Assembly (NCBI GenBank): GCA_021737185.1
Contig: JAIPEL010000034.1
Span: 1 to 37,275 of the forward strand
Source: Desulfobacterales bacterium
Lineage (GTDB): Bacteria; Desulfobacterota; Desulfobacteria; Desulfobacterales; CAFBRK01
Direction of reading: 5' to 3'
DNA: 37,275 nucleotides
Shown: piece by piece, positions 23,545-30,607 of the stretch
How the letters are laid out: each line of letters begins with the position of its first letter
Position numbering within the stretch: the stretch's first letter is position 1
Notes under the pieces: model-generated
What the model was told of the DNA's origin: nothing
The model's database searches: none
What the model saw: the letters and a program-made list of their open reading frames with translations, nothing else
Translations under genes and position numbers: made by a program

Positions 23545-23793
23545 ATGTCAAGGAAAACCCGGAGCGACCTCAGGTGGCTGAAACGCACTGGCTGGGAAAA
23601 AGAGATCCGAAAATATGTTCAAGAAGGCGGGAAGGTGACCGGCGTCTGCGGCGGCTACCAGATCATGGGAACCGCCGTGCACGACCCGGACGGGCTGGAG
23701 GGGGCGCCCGGATCGACCCCCGGTCTTGGCCTGCTTCCGGTGGAAACCATCCTGGCCGTGCCGAAGACAACCACCCTCACCCGGTTTCATTAG
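23545..23793 (+). pseudogene. Remnant of cobyric acid synthase (cobQ/cbiP)
   Basis: About 80 residues match the glutaminase domain of CobQ/CbiP: DLRWLKRTGWEKEI, then GGKVTGVCGGYQIMG with the nucleophile cysteine in GVCGGYQ, DPDGLEG, and TPGLGLLPVET. An intact enzyme is about 480-510 aa and amidates adenosylcobyrinic a,c-diamide. Here the N-terminal synthetase domain and the last catalytic part are missing. The ATG seems fortuitous, falling inside the GSKNT-like strand. It abuts the 5' end of riboswitch 1 in divergent orientation, suggesting rearrangement of an older cobamide locus. Confidence 0.85.
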
Positions 23794-23799
23794 GGAGAG

Positions 23800-24225
23800 T
23801 CAGGGTTCCCAAGGATTGAACAGGAGGGCGCCGCTGGGTTCCATATCGGCAACATTTCTGGTCACGATGATCATTTTGTGAAAAATTCCCTGAGCGGCGA
23901 TCAGGCTGTCAATCGCAGGCAATATGATTCCTTTTTTTTCGCCGTTGCCCAAGACGCGTCCCCAAACGTAGGCGGTTTCGATCGTTATACCGAGAATCCT
24001 GCCCTTGAATCGTTCATGCAATTCTGTGTTCAGCCATTTTTGTAATTGTTTTTTCTTTTTTTCGGCATCTGGAAGTTTGGATATGCCTTTCTGTATTTCA
24101 CCAACGGTGACTACGCTCAAAAAAAGGTTTTCTTCATCCTGATTCCGAACCCATTTTACAACCTGTAGATCCGGCGTCCTTTTCACCAATTCCGAAATGA
24201 CGCAGGTATCCAGTAGATAGTTCAC
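23800..24225 (-). CDS. vapC: VapC/FitB-type PIN-domain toxin
   Basis: Type II toxin-antitoxin ribonuclease of the PIN family. The 141 aa include acidic catalytic positions in LLDTCVISE (D6), SVVTVGEIQKG (E near 43), AIDSLIAA (D near 105) and a later acidic residue. The pattern matches the FitB-like subgroup (NPWEP end). Its ATG overlaps the antitoxin stop (ATGA), the usual paired arrangement. It lies between the cobQ remnant and the antitoxin in a recombined segment. Confidence 0.92.
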   Translation of the reverse strand: MNYLLDTCVISELVKRTPDLQVVKWVRNQDEENLFLSVVTVGEIQKGISKLPDAEKKKKQLQKWLNTELHERFKGRILGITIETAYVWGRVLGNGEKKGIILPAIDSLIAAQGIFHKMIIVTRNVADMEPSGALLFNPWEP

Positions 24226-24470
24226 ACGTTTACCTCGCGGCTGCTGTCCTTTTTCCGGGTCAGATCAAGATCGACATCCCGCAGCGGTGATTTTTGAAAA
24301 AAATCGACGATATTCACAGTAGGCTTCACCAACCGCTGATACTGCTCGACGGACAGAATAACGACTGTTTTTTTGCCGCGCCGGGTGACCACCTGCGGTC
24401 CCTCCTGCAGCGCTTTGTTGACGATTTCACTGAAACGGTTTTTTGCCTCTTGCAGCTGCCAATGTTCCAT
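24222..24470 (-). CDS. Phd/YefM-family antitoxin
   Basis: An 82-aa antitoxin. The N-terminal dimeric DNA-binding part (WQLQEAKNRFSEIVNKALQEGPQVVTRRGKKTVVILS) is typical of Phd/YefM, and the charged C-terminal tail (PLRDVDLDLTRKKDSSREVNV) should wrap the toxin. I prefer the ATG at 24470 because an AGGG-type site lies about 9 nt upstream; an ATG at 24479 is possible. Translation is coupled to vapC. Such antitoxins usually repress their own promoter. Confidence 0.92.
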   Translation of the reverse strand: MEHWQLQEAKNRFSEIVNKALQEGPQVVTRRGKKTVVILSVEQYQRLVKPTVNIVDFFQKSPLRDVDLDLTRKKDSSREVNV

Positions 24471-24502
24471 ATTCACCATCCCTTGCCCAAAAATCGATAT
24501 CT

Positions 24503-24592
24503 GGCTAGACTGTCCAGATATTAATCGGAACCGTCCAACCTGTCAAGCGCCAAAGGGGCGTGGTCTGAAGTCATATGCCGGCTCGGCATCAA
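24503..24592 (-). repeat. Decayed duplicate of the 3' end of the ABC ATPase gene
   Basis: About 88 nt align with 25706-25795 at roughly 80% identity by eye (shared TAGACTG, GTCCAACCTGTCA, GCCAAAGGG, GGTCTGAA and CTCGGCA). The right-hand copy contains the stop and last codons of the minus-strand ATPase gene, so this is a remnant of a duplicate end, with the dehydrogenase gene now between the copies. Confidence 0.7.
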
Positions 24593-24735
24593 TCAACCAA
24601 TCTGGATTTGGGGCCGGACCACAGCAAGCCATTTACTTCATATTGAAAAGTTATAAAATCTGTCTTAAAAACGGCAAATAGAAATTGGACTTACCCCGGT
24701 TCGACCCAGGATAACTTCGCGCCCGAGGAGCTGAA

Positions 24736-25686
24736 ATGACACGCGCACTGATCAATTTCGACCTGGCGGATCCCGATCTCGACCGCCTTCAGAAGCATTA
24801 CCCGCAACTCGAATGGGTACGCTGCACGGCTCGCGATAAACTCTTCGATCTGCTGAAGGAGACCGAAATCCTCCTCATATTCTTACATGGGGACCGCGAA
24901 ATGCTGGACGCGGCCCCGCGCCTCAAGTGGATCCAGGCCATTACCGCCGGAGTGGACGACCTGCCCCTGGCGGAAATCGCCCGTCGGGGCATCCGCCTCA
25001 CCAACGGGCGCGGCATCCACGCGATCCATATGGCCGAATATGCCGTGGCCGCCATGATCAACCTGGCGCGCGGGTTTCATGTCATGTTCCGCAACCAGAT
25101 GCGAAAAAACTGGGACCGCTCGGTATCCCAGCAGCAGATCTGCGGCGCCACGGTGGGCATCCTCGGACTGGGCGCCATCGGACGTGAAATCGCACGCAAA
25201 GCCGCCTTCATGGGGATGCGCGTACTGGGGGTCCGGCGCACTCCCGTCCGGGTGGCGGATGTGGATTCGGTCCATGGGCCCGAGGAAATGGCCTTCGTAT
25301 TCCAGCAGAGCGATTACGTCATAAACCTGCTGCCCTGCACGCCGGCCACGGAAAAGCTGATCGACCGGCGCTTTTTCGAGGCCATGAAACCCACGGCCAG
25401 CTTCATCAACATGGGGCGCGGCAAAACCGTGAACGAAGCGGATCTGATCGATGCCCTGCGCCATAAGAAGATCAAGGCCCTGGTCAGCGATGTCTACGCC
25501 ACCGAGCCGCTGCCCGTCGACAGCCCCCTGTGGGACATGGAAAACGTCATCCTGACGCCGCACATCTGCGGGGTCTCGCCCCACTACATGGCGAGGGCCA
25601 TGAAAATCATCGAGCACAATCTGGACGTCTACCTCTCCGGCCGGGGGGAGATGATCAACACGGTCGACATCGCAGCCGGCTACTAG
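24736..25686 (+). CDS. D-2-hydroxyacid dehydrogenase (NAD-dependent)
   Basis: A 316-aa dehydrogenase of the D-isomer-specific 2-hydroxyacid family, interconverting 2-oxoacids and D-2-hydroxyacids. The NAD-binding GATVGILGLGAIGREIA is at about residues 137-153. Catalytic positions are seen as the Arg in INMGRGKTVNEADL, the Glu in VYATEPLP, and the His in LTPHICG. Length is normal. ATG follows GAGGAGCTGAA. It is flanked by the two copies of the ATPase 3'-end sequence and has no functional link to the cobalamin genes, so it may have arrived with the rearrangement. Substrate unknown. Confidence 0.9.
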   Translation: MTRALINFDLADPDLDRLQKHYPQLEWVRCTARDKLFDLLKETEILLIFLHGDREMLDAAPRLKWIQAITAGVDDLPLAEIARRGIRLTNGRGIHAIHMAEYAVAAMINLARGFHVMFRNQMRKNWDRSVSQQQICGATVGILGLGAIGREIARKAAFMGMRVLGVRRTPVRVADVDSVHGPEEMAFVFQQSDYVINLLPCTPATEKLIDRRFFEAMKPTASFINMGRGKTVNEADLIDALRHKKIKALVSDVYATEPLPVDSPLWDMENVILTPHICGVSPHYMARAMKIIEHNLDVYLSGRGEMINTVDIAAGY

Positions 25687-25723
25687 CCCGAATATTTCAT
25701 GAAATGGATAGACTGGCCAGGCG

Positions 25724-26563
25724 CTAATCCGAATTGTCCAACCTGTCAGGGGCCAAAGGGACGCGGTCTGAATCCATGTACCGCCTCGGCACCACCGTCA
25801 CCCGGGGCACCCCGCCCAGGGGGCTTTCGTCCACCAAAAGGGGGCATTCGTAGGTTTTTTCCAGCACTTCGTAAGTGAGGACTTCTGCCGGCGATCCGAT
25901 GCTCACCATCGCCCCTTCGCGCATGAGCAGGAGCCGGTCGGCATACATCGCGGCCAGGTTCACGTCGTGGGAGACCATGATCACCGTCACGCCGCGGTCT
26001 TTTTTCAACCGCTCCATCAAGTCCATGATCCGCACCTGGTGGGCCAGGTCCAGGGCGGCGGTCGGCTCGTCCAATAGGAGAATTTCCGGCTCCTGGCAGA
26101 TCGCACGGGCGATGAACACCCGCTGGCGTTCCCCGCCCGAGAGCTGCTCAAGGCGCCTTGCGGAAAACGACTCGACCCCGGTAAATTCCATGGCCTGCCG
26201 GGCGATGCCCCGGTCCGCTTCCCGGTCCAGGCCGAGGACGCCGAGGTGGGGTGATCGACCCATGAGCACGATGTCCCTCACCCGGAAGGGAAACTCTTCG
26301 GACGGAAGCTGGGGGACGAAGGCCAGCCGCTTTGCGAGCCCTTTGCGGGTATATCGCTCGATGGGCCGGCCCAGGATGCTGACCGCACCGGAAGCGGGCG
26401 CCGCGATTCCGGCCAGGGTTTTGAGCAGGGTCGTTTTGCCCGACCCGTTGGGGCCGATGACGATGAAAAAGCATCCCTTGGGGACCGAAAAAGAAAGCTC
26501 CCGCAGGGCCTGGAACGACCCGTAAAAATGGCTGAGTTCTTCGATGTCAACGACGGTTTGCAT
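25724..26563 (-). CDS. btuD: Corrinoid/Fe-chelate ABC transporter ATPase (BtuD-like)
   Basis: ATP-binding subunit powering a BtuCD/FecCDE-type importer. The 279 aa show Walker A GPNGSGKTTLLK (about 38-49), the Q-loop in FVPQLPSEEFPF, signature LSGGERQRVFIA (about 140-151), Walker B EILLLDEPTAALD (about 158-170), and the switch His in VIMVSHDVN. Overlaps the permease gene by 17 nt. As the last gene of the riboswitch-2 operon it most likely serves corrinoids; iron-siderophore use is possible on domain evidence alone. Confidence 0.93.
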   Translation of the reverse strand: MQTVVDIEELSHFYGSFQALRELSFSVPKGCFFIVIGPNGSGKTTLLKTLAGIAAPASGAVSILGRPIERYTRKGLAKRLAFVPQLPSEEFPFRVRDIVLMGRSPHLGVLGLDREADRGIARQAMEFTGVESFSARRLEQLSGGERQRVFIARAICQEPEILLLDEPTAALDLAHQVRIMDLMERLKKDRGVTVIMVSHDVNLAAMYADRLLLMREGAMVSIGSPAEVLTYEVLEKTYECPLLVDESPLGGVPRVTVVPRRYMDSDRVPLAPDRLDNSD

Positions 26564-27572
26564 CGGAACCCGATCGCTTCAGCAGGTAGATGAACAAGGG
26601 CGCCCCGATCATGGCGGTGATCACCCCCACCGGCATTTCCCCCTGCCGGGGAAGCACCCGAGCCAGAAGATCGCACAGCACCATGAAGGCCCCCCCGCCC
26701 AGGGCGCAGGCCGGCACCAGCACGCGGTGGTCCGGTCCCACCAGCAGCCGGAGAAGATGGGGCATCACCAGGCCGACGAATCCGAGCAGTCCGCAGTTGG
26801 CCACCGTGGCGCTGACCATGAACGAGGTGGCTACCAGCAGCACCAGGGTCACCACCCGGATGTTGACGCCCATGGTCTGCGCCATTTCCTTTCCCATGAG
26901 CAGCAGGTTCATGGGATGGGACAGGGCAAAGAACAGGACGAAGCAGGGCACAAGCATGGCCGCCAGAAGGCCCACCTGCTGCATGCCCGATTGGCCCAGG
27001 TCGCCCATGAGCCAGTAGATGATGTTGTGAAGACGTGAATCCTGGGTCAGGGAGATGAGAAACGTGATCACGGCCGAGCAAAAGGCGTTGACCATGACCC
27101 CGGCCAGCAGCAGCGAATCTTTTTTCAGCACCGATTGTCCCGAGGAGAGCATCAGGACCAGGGCCAGGGTCGCCATGCTTCCGGCAAAGGCGGTGAGGCT
27201 GACGCCCGGAAATCGGGAAAAGCCCAAAAGAATTCCGAAGATGGCCCCCACCGCAGACCCGCCCGATACGCCGAGAATGTAAGGCTCGGCCAGGGGGTTT
27301 CGAAGCAGCGCCTGGAAGACGAGCCCGCCAAGGGACAGGGCGGCGCCGACGAGCACCGCGAGCAGCACCCGGGGAAAGCGGATCTGCCAGAGGATGGTTT
27401 GTGCCATCGGGTCTGCCTTTTCAGCCCCCCGAAAGAAGGCGAAAAGCGCCTCCATGACCGTATCGGTGGAGCCGAACACCAGGGCCAGCAGGGCGGCCAA
27501 AATCAGCAGCACGGACAAGGCGGCGCTCACGACGGCGATGCGGAGCCCCAGGGTGGGAGAATCGGCGTTCAC
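26547..27572 (-). CDS. btuC: FecCD/BtuC-family permease
   Basis: Membrane permease of 341 aa with about ten hydrophobic helices. Diagnostic segments are RFPRVLLAVLVGAALSLGGLVFQALLRNPLAEPYILGVSGGSAVGA (about 75-119), GLLGFVGLVMPHLLRLLVGPDHR (ATPase coupling loop, about 255-277) and GEMPVGVITAMIGAPLFIYLL near the end. Start is GTG at 27572, overlapping the btuF stop (GTGA); longer upstream reading would cover btuF in another frame. It forms the inner-membrane channel with the adjacent ATPase. Confidence 0.93.
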   Translation of the reverse strand: MNADSPTLGLRIAVVSAALSVLLILAALLALVFGSTDTVMEALFAFFRGAEKADPMAQTILWQIRFPRVLLAVLVGAALSLGGLVFQALLRNPLAEPYILGVSGGSAVGAIFGILLGFSRFPGVSLTAFAGSMATLALVLMLSSGQSVLKKDSLLLAGVMVNAFCSAVITFLISLTQDSRLHNIIYWLMGDLGQSGMQQVGLLAAMLVPCFVLFFALSHPMNLLLMGKEMAQTMGVNIRVVTLVLLVATSFMVSATVANCGLLGFVGLVMPHLLRLLVGPDHRVLVPACALGGGAFMVLCDLLARVLPRQGEMPVGVITAMIGAPLFIYLLKRSGSDANRR

Positions 27573-28513
27573 GGCGCCTCTCCGAAGATCTCCGGATGGA
27601 TGATCCGGGCGAGCTCCTCCAGGCCGTCCACCAGCCTCGGCGAAGATCGGTCGAAGAGATTGGAGTCGACCAGCAATATACGGCCGGTTTTCGCGGCCGG
27701 CATGGAAGGCCATTGCTCCCACTCGGATTTGACCCGCTCGAAGGTCTGCCCCCGGGCCATGGAGGTGATGATGAAGATCTCCGGGGCCATGGCCAGCACC
27801 TGTTCCCGGCTGAAGCGGGGATAAGGCGTGGACCCGGCAGCCAGGTTCGTGCCGCCGGCCAGTTCGATCAGCTCGTGAATGAAAGTTTCCGTTCCCACCG
27901 ACACGATGGGGGCGATCCCGATCTGAAAAAAGACCTTCGGTTTTCGGGGCGCTTTTCCCGCATTGCTGCGCACCTGATCCACCCGGCGGCGCAGGTCGGC
28001 GGCAAGGGCCTCCGCGCGGGGCCGTGCGTCGACAATGCGGCCGAGTTCGACGATCGTGTCGATCACCGAATCGATGTCCCGCGGATCGACTGCGTAGACC
28101 GGGATGCCGAGAGCCTCCAGGCGGCGGATCACGCCGATGGGGTTGCCGTCTTTCACCGCGATGCAAAGATCCGGGGCCAAAGAGACGATCTTTTCCAGAT
28201 CGAGGTGGACGTAGCTTCCGACCTTGGGAAGCCGGTGAGCGGCCTCCGGGTAGTCGGAGAAGCGGGTCACTCCGGCCAGGCGGTCTTCGGCATTCAGGGC
28301 GAAGACGATTTCGGTGATGCTCGGGGCCAGGGCCACGATCCGCTCCGGATGCTCGGGGACCGAAACGGTCCGTCCTAGCTGGTCCACGACCGTATCGGCT
28401 GCCGCGCCGGCCGGCAGACAGACCATGGCCAGGGCAATCACGGCGGCGATGGTCCGAATCGTCCTGAAACGACCGGACCGGGGCGTTGAACCTTTGGGAT
28501 GGTTTATCTTCAT
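27569..28513 (-). CDS. btuF: Periplasmic corrinoid-binding protein BtuF
   Basis: A 314-aa substrate-binding protein with a signal peptide (TIAAVIALAMVCLPAGAAA, about 20-38). It has the class III bi-lobed fold linked by a long helix: RIVALAPSITEIVFALNAEDRLAGVT, KVGSYVHLDLEKIVSLAPDLCIA, then a second lobe from about residue 185 (KPKVFFQIG). GGAG precedes the ATG. It feeds the BtuC-type permease directly downstream. It differs from the BtuF-CbiZ fusion in having only the binding domain, so the region encodes two binding proteins for one transporter. Confidence 0.92.
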   Translation of the reverse strand: MKINHPKGSTPRSGRFRTIRTIAAVIALAMVCLPAGAAADTVVDQLGRTVSVPEHPERIVALAPSITEIVFALNAEDRLAGVTRFSDYPEAAHRLPKVGSYVHLDLEKIVSLAPDLCIAVKDGNPIGVIRRLEALGIPVYAVDPRDIDSVIDTIVELGRIVDARPRAEALAADLRRRVDQVRSNAGKAPRKPKVFFQIGIAPIVSVGTETFIHELIELAGGTNLAAGSTPYPRFSREQVLAMAPEIFIITSMARGQTFERVKSEWEQWPSMPAAKTGRILLVDSNLFDRSSPRLVDGLEELARIIHPEIFGEAP

Positions 28514-28703
28514 TTACCTAAATCTCCGAAAACCGCTCCCAACCATACGTGAACGGCGGCCTTGCTTCAAGGCTTGTCGAATTCGAGATACTATCTCGCA
28601 CAGAGACGCAGAGACGCGGAGGGTCAAATGATTTTTGGCCTCTGCGCAATCTAAGAACACGCGCTGCGTCGCCGGATCTTCGGGACGCCGCCTGACTAAA
28701 GAA
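28514..28703. other. Gene-free spacer inside the riboswitch-2 operon
   Basis: Contains GACGCAGAGACGCGGAGG (28604-28622), a short repeat related to 6249-6336, and little else. No gene, promoter or terminator could be recognised. Confidence 0.4.
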
Positions 28704-28964
28704 CTATCCGCACAGCCGCATCTCTTTTCCGGTGAACAGCACCTGGCCCGCCTCGTCGAACACGGCGGATTTACAGACGATGTAGTTCATTCCCCGAACG
28801 GTCAGGGCATGCCAGGCGTCTGCGATGTCGAAATGGCCTGAACGTGACGTGATGAACTCCACTGAATCCGCACTGACCGCATCCCTTTTCAACATCTCTT
28901 CCATTTCCTCGGACCAGCTCTCCGGCGCCTGGCCGGCCACGTAGACGATCACTCCTGATTTCAT
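28704..28964 (-). CDS. 86-aa protein of unknown function under cobalamin riboswitch 2
   Basis: Not recognised. A small soluble protein without signal peptide or membrane helix, with a beta-strand-like start (SGVIVYVAG), an acidic helix (PESWSEEMEEMLKRDAVSA) and HFDIADAWHALTVRGMNYIVCK, which carries His, Trp and Cys. AAGGAGG precedes the ATG at ideal spacing, so it is well translated. It is the first gene after riboswitch 2 and precedes btuFCD by about 190 nt. A role in corrinoid handling is inferred only from position. Confidence 0.75.
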   Translation of the reverse strand: MKSGVIVYVAGQAPESWSEEMEEMLKRDAVSADSVEFITSRSGHFDIADAWHALTVRGMNYIVCKSAVFDEAGQVLFTGKEMRLCG

Positions 28965-28988
28965 CTTTTCCTCCTTTCAGCGGGTTTT

Positions 28989-29109
28989 AAAGGCTTTTTT
29001 ATAGGGATTGTCTGAAAGACCGCCATAGCCGGGAAGGACCAAACCGCCGATTCATCCGCCTCAGCTCAGATGGAACGCAATGGGGACAATTCCTATAAAA
29101 AAAGCCCTT
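28989..29109 (-). repeat. Long-range inverted repeat in the riboswitch-2 leader
   Basis: 28989-29012 is nearly the complement of 29085-29109 (about 22 pairs: GGCTTTTTTATAGG against CCTATAAAAAAAGCC). One arm overlaps half of the terminator stem at 29103-29132, so the two structures could compete in the RNA. It may influence expression of the 86-aa gene. Confidence 0.6.
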
Positions 29110-29132
29110 CAAACACGACGGTTTGAAGGGCT
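29096..29132 (-). terminator. Intrinsic terminator downstream of riboswitch 2
   Basis: Minus-strand perfect 12-bp stem (AGCCCTTCAAAC with its complement), 6-nt loop, followed by seven U residues. It lies about 70 nt after the riboswitch aptamer and upstream of the 86-aa gene, matching a transcription-attenuation platform. Confidence 0.88.
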
Positions 29133-29199
29133 GCACCCAGCTTTCTTGACCCTTTTGCACCCCTGCACCATACATCCGTGGTGCGGCGGCGTTTTGTCA

Positions 29200-29380
29200 A
29201 GGCAGGTCTTCTGGCTTTCCCGCCCCTATCGACGGCCTTCCCGCCCTGCTGATTCCAGGGCAGTGGCGCACGAGGCCGAAGGGGTTCCCCGGATATCTTG
29301 ACTCCGGGGCGGGATCACAGCGGCGGGACCGCTCCCGATTCTCACGGGATTCCCTATTAAGCGAAAAACAGCACCTCTAT
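29200..29380 (-). promoter_or_regulatory. Cobalamin riboswitch 2 (btuFCD operon)
   Basis: Minus-strand aptamer with AATAGGGAATCCCGTGAGAA, CGGGAGCGGTCCCGCCGCTGT, the B12-box segment GCCACTG, GGGCGGGAAGGCC and GCCAGAAGACCTGCC in the correct order. Predicted to switch off the 86-aa gene and btuFCD when cobalamin is plentiful. It differs from riboswitch 1 in the variable arms, so it is not a recent copy. Confidence 0.95.
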
Positions 29381-29492
29381 GCACCACAGCATACAAAAAA
29401 AGGAGGCCGGAGGTCAAGCAAAGAAAGGATGCGTTGACTTTCCCGCTGGCGCGGCGTTCAAGCTTTCTATATTTCAGTTAGCCTTGTGCCCG

Positions 29493-29575
29493 TTTAGGGA
29501 ACTGCCTCTGTGTCGTTCCGCCGCTGTTTCCGGGATATTCTTTCGGTCCGGCACGGCAGGGACGCCGTGCCCTAC
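29493..29575. repeat. Dispersed repeat, diverged copy
   Basis: TAGGGAACTGCCTCTGTGTCGTTCC and GGCACGGCAGGGACGCCGTGCCCTAC are degenerate versions of the two hairpins at 49-104, separated by about 30 nt of extra sequence. Confidence 0.6.
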
Positions 29576-29630
29576 GAAGGACAGCGGCAGCCGATCTTCG
29601 GAGCCGCCGCCAGGATGTAGGATGTAGGAT

Positions 29631-29700
29631 GTAGGTTGGGTTGAGCACAGTGAAGCCCAACAATGAGTTGCCCGGCGAAAGACCAACGCCCGTCTTCAGC
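29631..29700. repeat. GTAGGTTGGG repeat, partial copy
   Basis: Begins GTAGGTTGGGTTGAGC and shares GAAGCCCAACAATGA, TTGCCCGG and CGTCTTCA with 32048-32156, but lacks the right arm. Preceded by a small GTAGGAT tandem (29617-29636). Confidence 0.65.
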
Positions 29701-29725
29701 GCTTCATAAATCCGCGGCAGCGGAT

Positions 29726-29830
29726 TTATATCCAGATGATCTCGGCCAGATGGGCAACTTTTTGAAATTCCGGATCACCCATTACAATAGCGGCGGATTG
29801 CATTACGGCGCATGCAAGGGCGAAGCAGTC
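29726..29830 (-). pseudogene. C-terminal fragment of a VapC-type PIN toxin
   Basis: The 34 codons on the minus strand read DCFALACAVMQSAAIVMGDP followed by EFQKVAHLAEIIWI and stop, the standard end of many PIN toxins (ADCFALALA..TGDPEFKKVE..IIWL). Upstream an SYA codon triplet that would normally adjoin DCFA is 17 nt away and out of frame, so the gene is broken. No antitoxin is found beside it. Confidence 0.7.
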
Positions 29831-29972
29831 TGGAAAAAGGATAGAAGGGCGTAACTATCGAAAAGGTATCGAGTATTCATTCCCTATATCCCAGGTAAAA
29901 AGACGAGCATGGGTCAAGGAATAAATCGGCGGAGGAGCGCAGAATCCGAGGCAAAATTTTTTTCGTTGTCTG

Positions 29973-30607
29973 TTACAAAGAGGCGACCGCCGGCAGCAGG
30001 AAGATGATCCCCAAGGTCATCAGCGCGGTGCCGGACAGCACTCCGAAAACGGCTTCAAGGGATTCGGTGCGTTTTTTGCCAGGATCGCCAAGCCGAGCAG
30101 GGCGATCAGGCCGAAGCTGACGATTTGTGTCACCTGCGAGACGTCGTCCAACGTGCCGCTGATGCTTTGTTCAAGCACATAACGCAGACCAATGACGCAA
30201 ACCACCCCTGAGGCCCCATGGAAAAGCGCCACCAAGGTCCCGAAGAGCATCCCCGCGGGGATGGACGGATTTCGGGACAACATGAAAGACATGGTGAAAA
30301 TCTTGCCGTGCCCGGGGCCTGCGGCATGAACGACGCCGTATCCGAAGGCGACCAGCATCGCGAGCAGCAGGGCCTCCTGCTGTCCTTCGGTTCTGGACTG
30401 CCGAATCAACGAAGACAGCTTTTGCTTGATCTGCTGCTGGACCAGGGCGATCTTTGTCAGCCACCCCGGTTGCGGCGCAGGCTCCAGGGTGATCTGAGAA
30501 GGCGCGTCGTCGGACATGAATGGATTTTTCGCCGCAGCCGGTGAAGGCGCAAAGACCAGGGGAAAAAGAAAAAACAGGAGCAGGGTGGCTTTTATGAGCG
30601 CTTTCAT
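29973..30607 (-). CDS. NicO/RcnA-family metal transporter with internal -1 frameshift
   Basis: Nickel/cobalt (or zinc) transporter family protein. A signal-like N-terminus (LIKATLLLFFLFPLVFAPSPAAA) precedes the family hallmark FGYGVVHAAGPGHGKIFTMSF (about 93-113) and several membrane helices. The reading frame runs to residue 179 and then meets A-AAA-AAC (30071-30077 on plus). The zero frame ends 15 residues later at 30020. A -1 shift at the heptamer continues for 32 residues to a TAA at 29973-29975, supplying a last membrane helix (TALMTLGIIFLLP), for 211 aa in all. Programmed frameshifting, mutation and sequencing error are all possible. Start overlaps the DUF1007 stop (ATGA). Confidence 0.8.

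Noticed and set aside
23198-23551. N-terminal extension of btuB by about 118 codons
   Set aside because: It would translate the cobalamin riboswitch and its terminator; a GTG with GGAGGAG upstream at 23197 starts directly at a signal peptide.
27573-28166. Upstream extension of the permease reading frame
   Set aside because: It runs antiframe through btuF; GTG at 27572 overlaps the btuF stop and starts a normal BtuC N-terminus.
25724-28513. Iron-siderophore importer rather than cobalamin importer
   Set aside because: Domain families alone allow it, but the cobalamin riboswitch upstream of the operon favours corrinoids.
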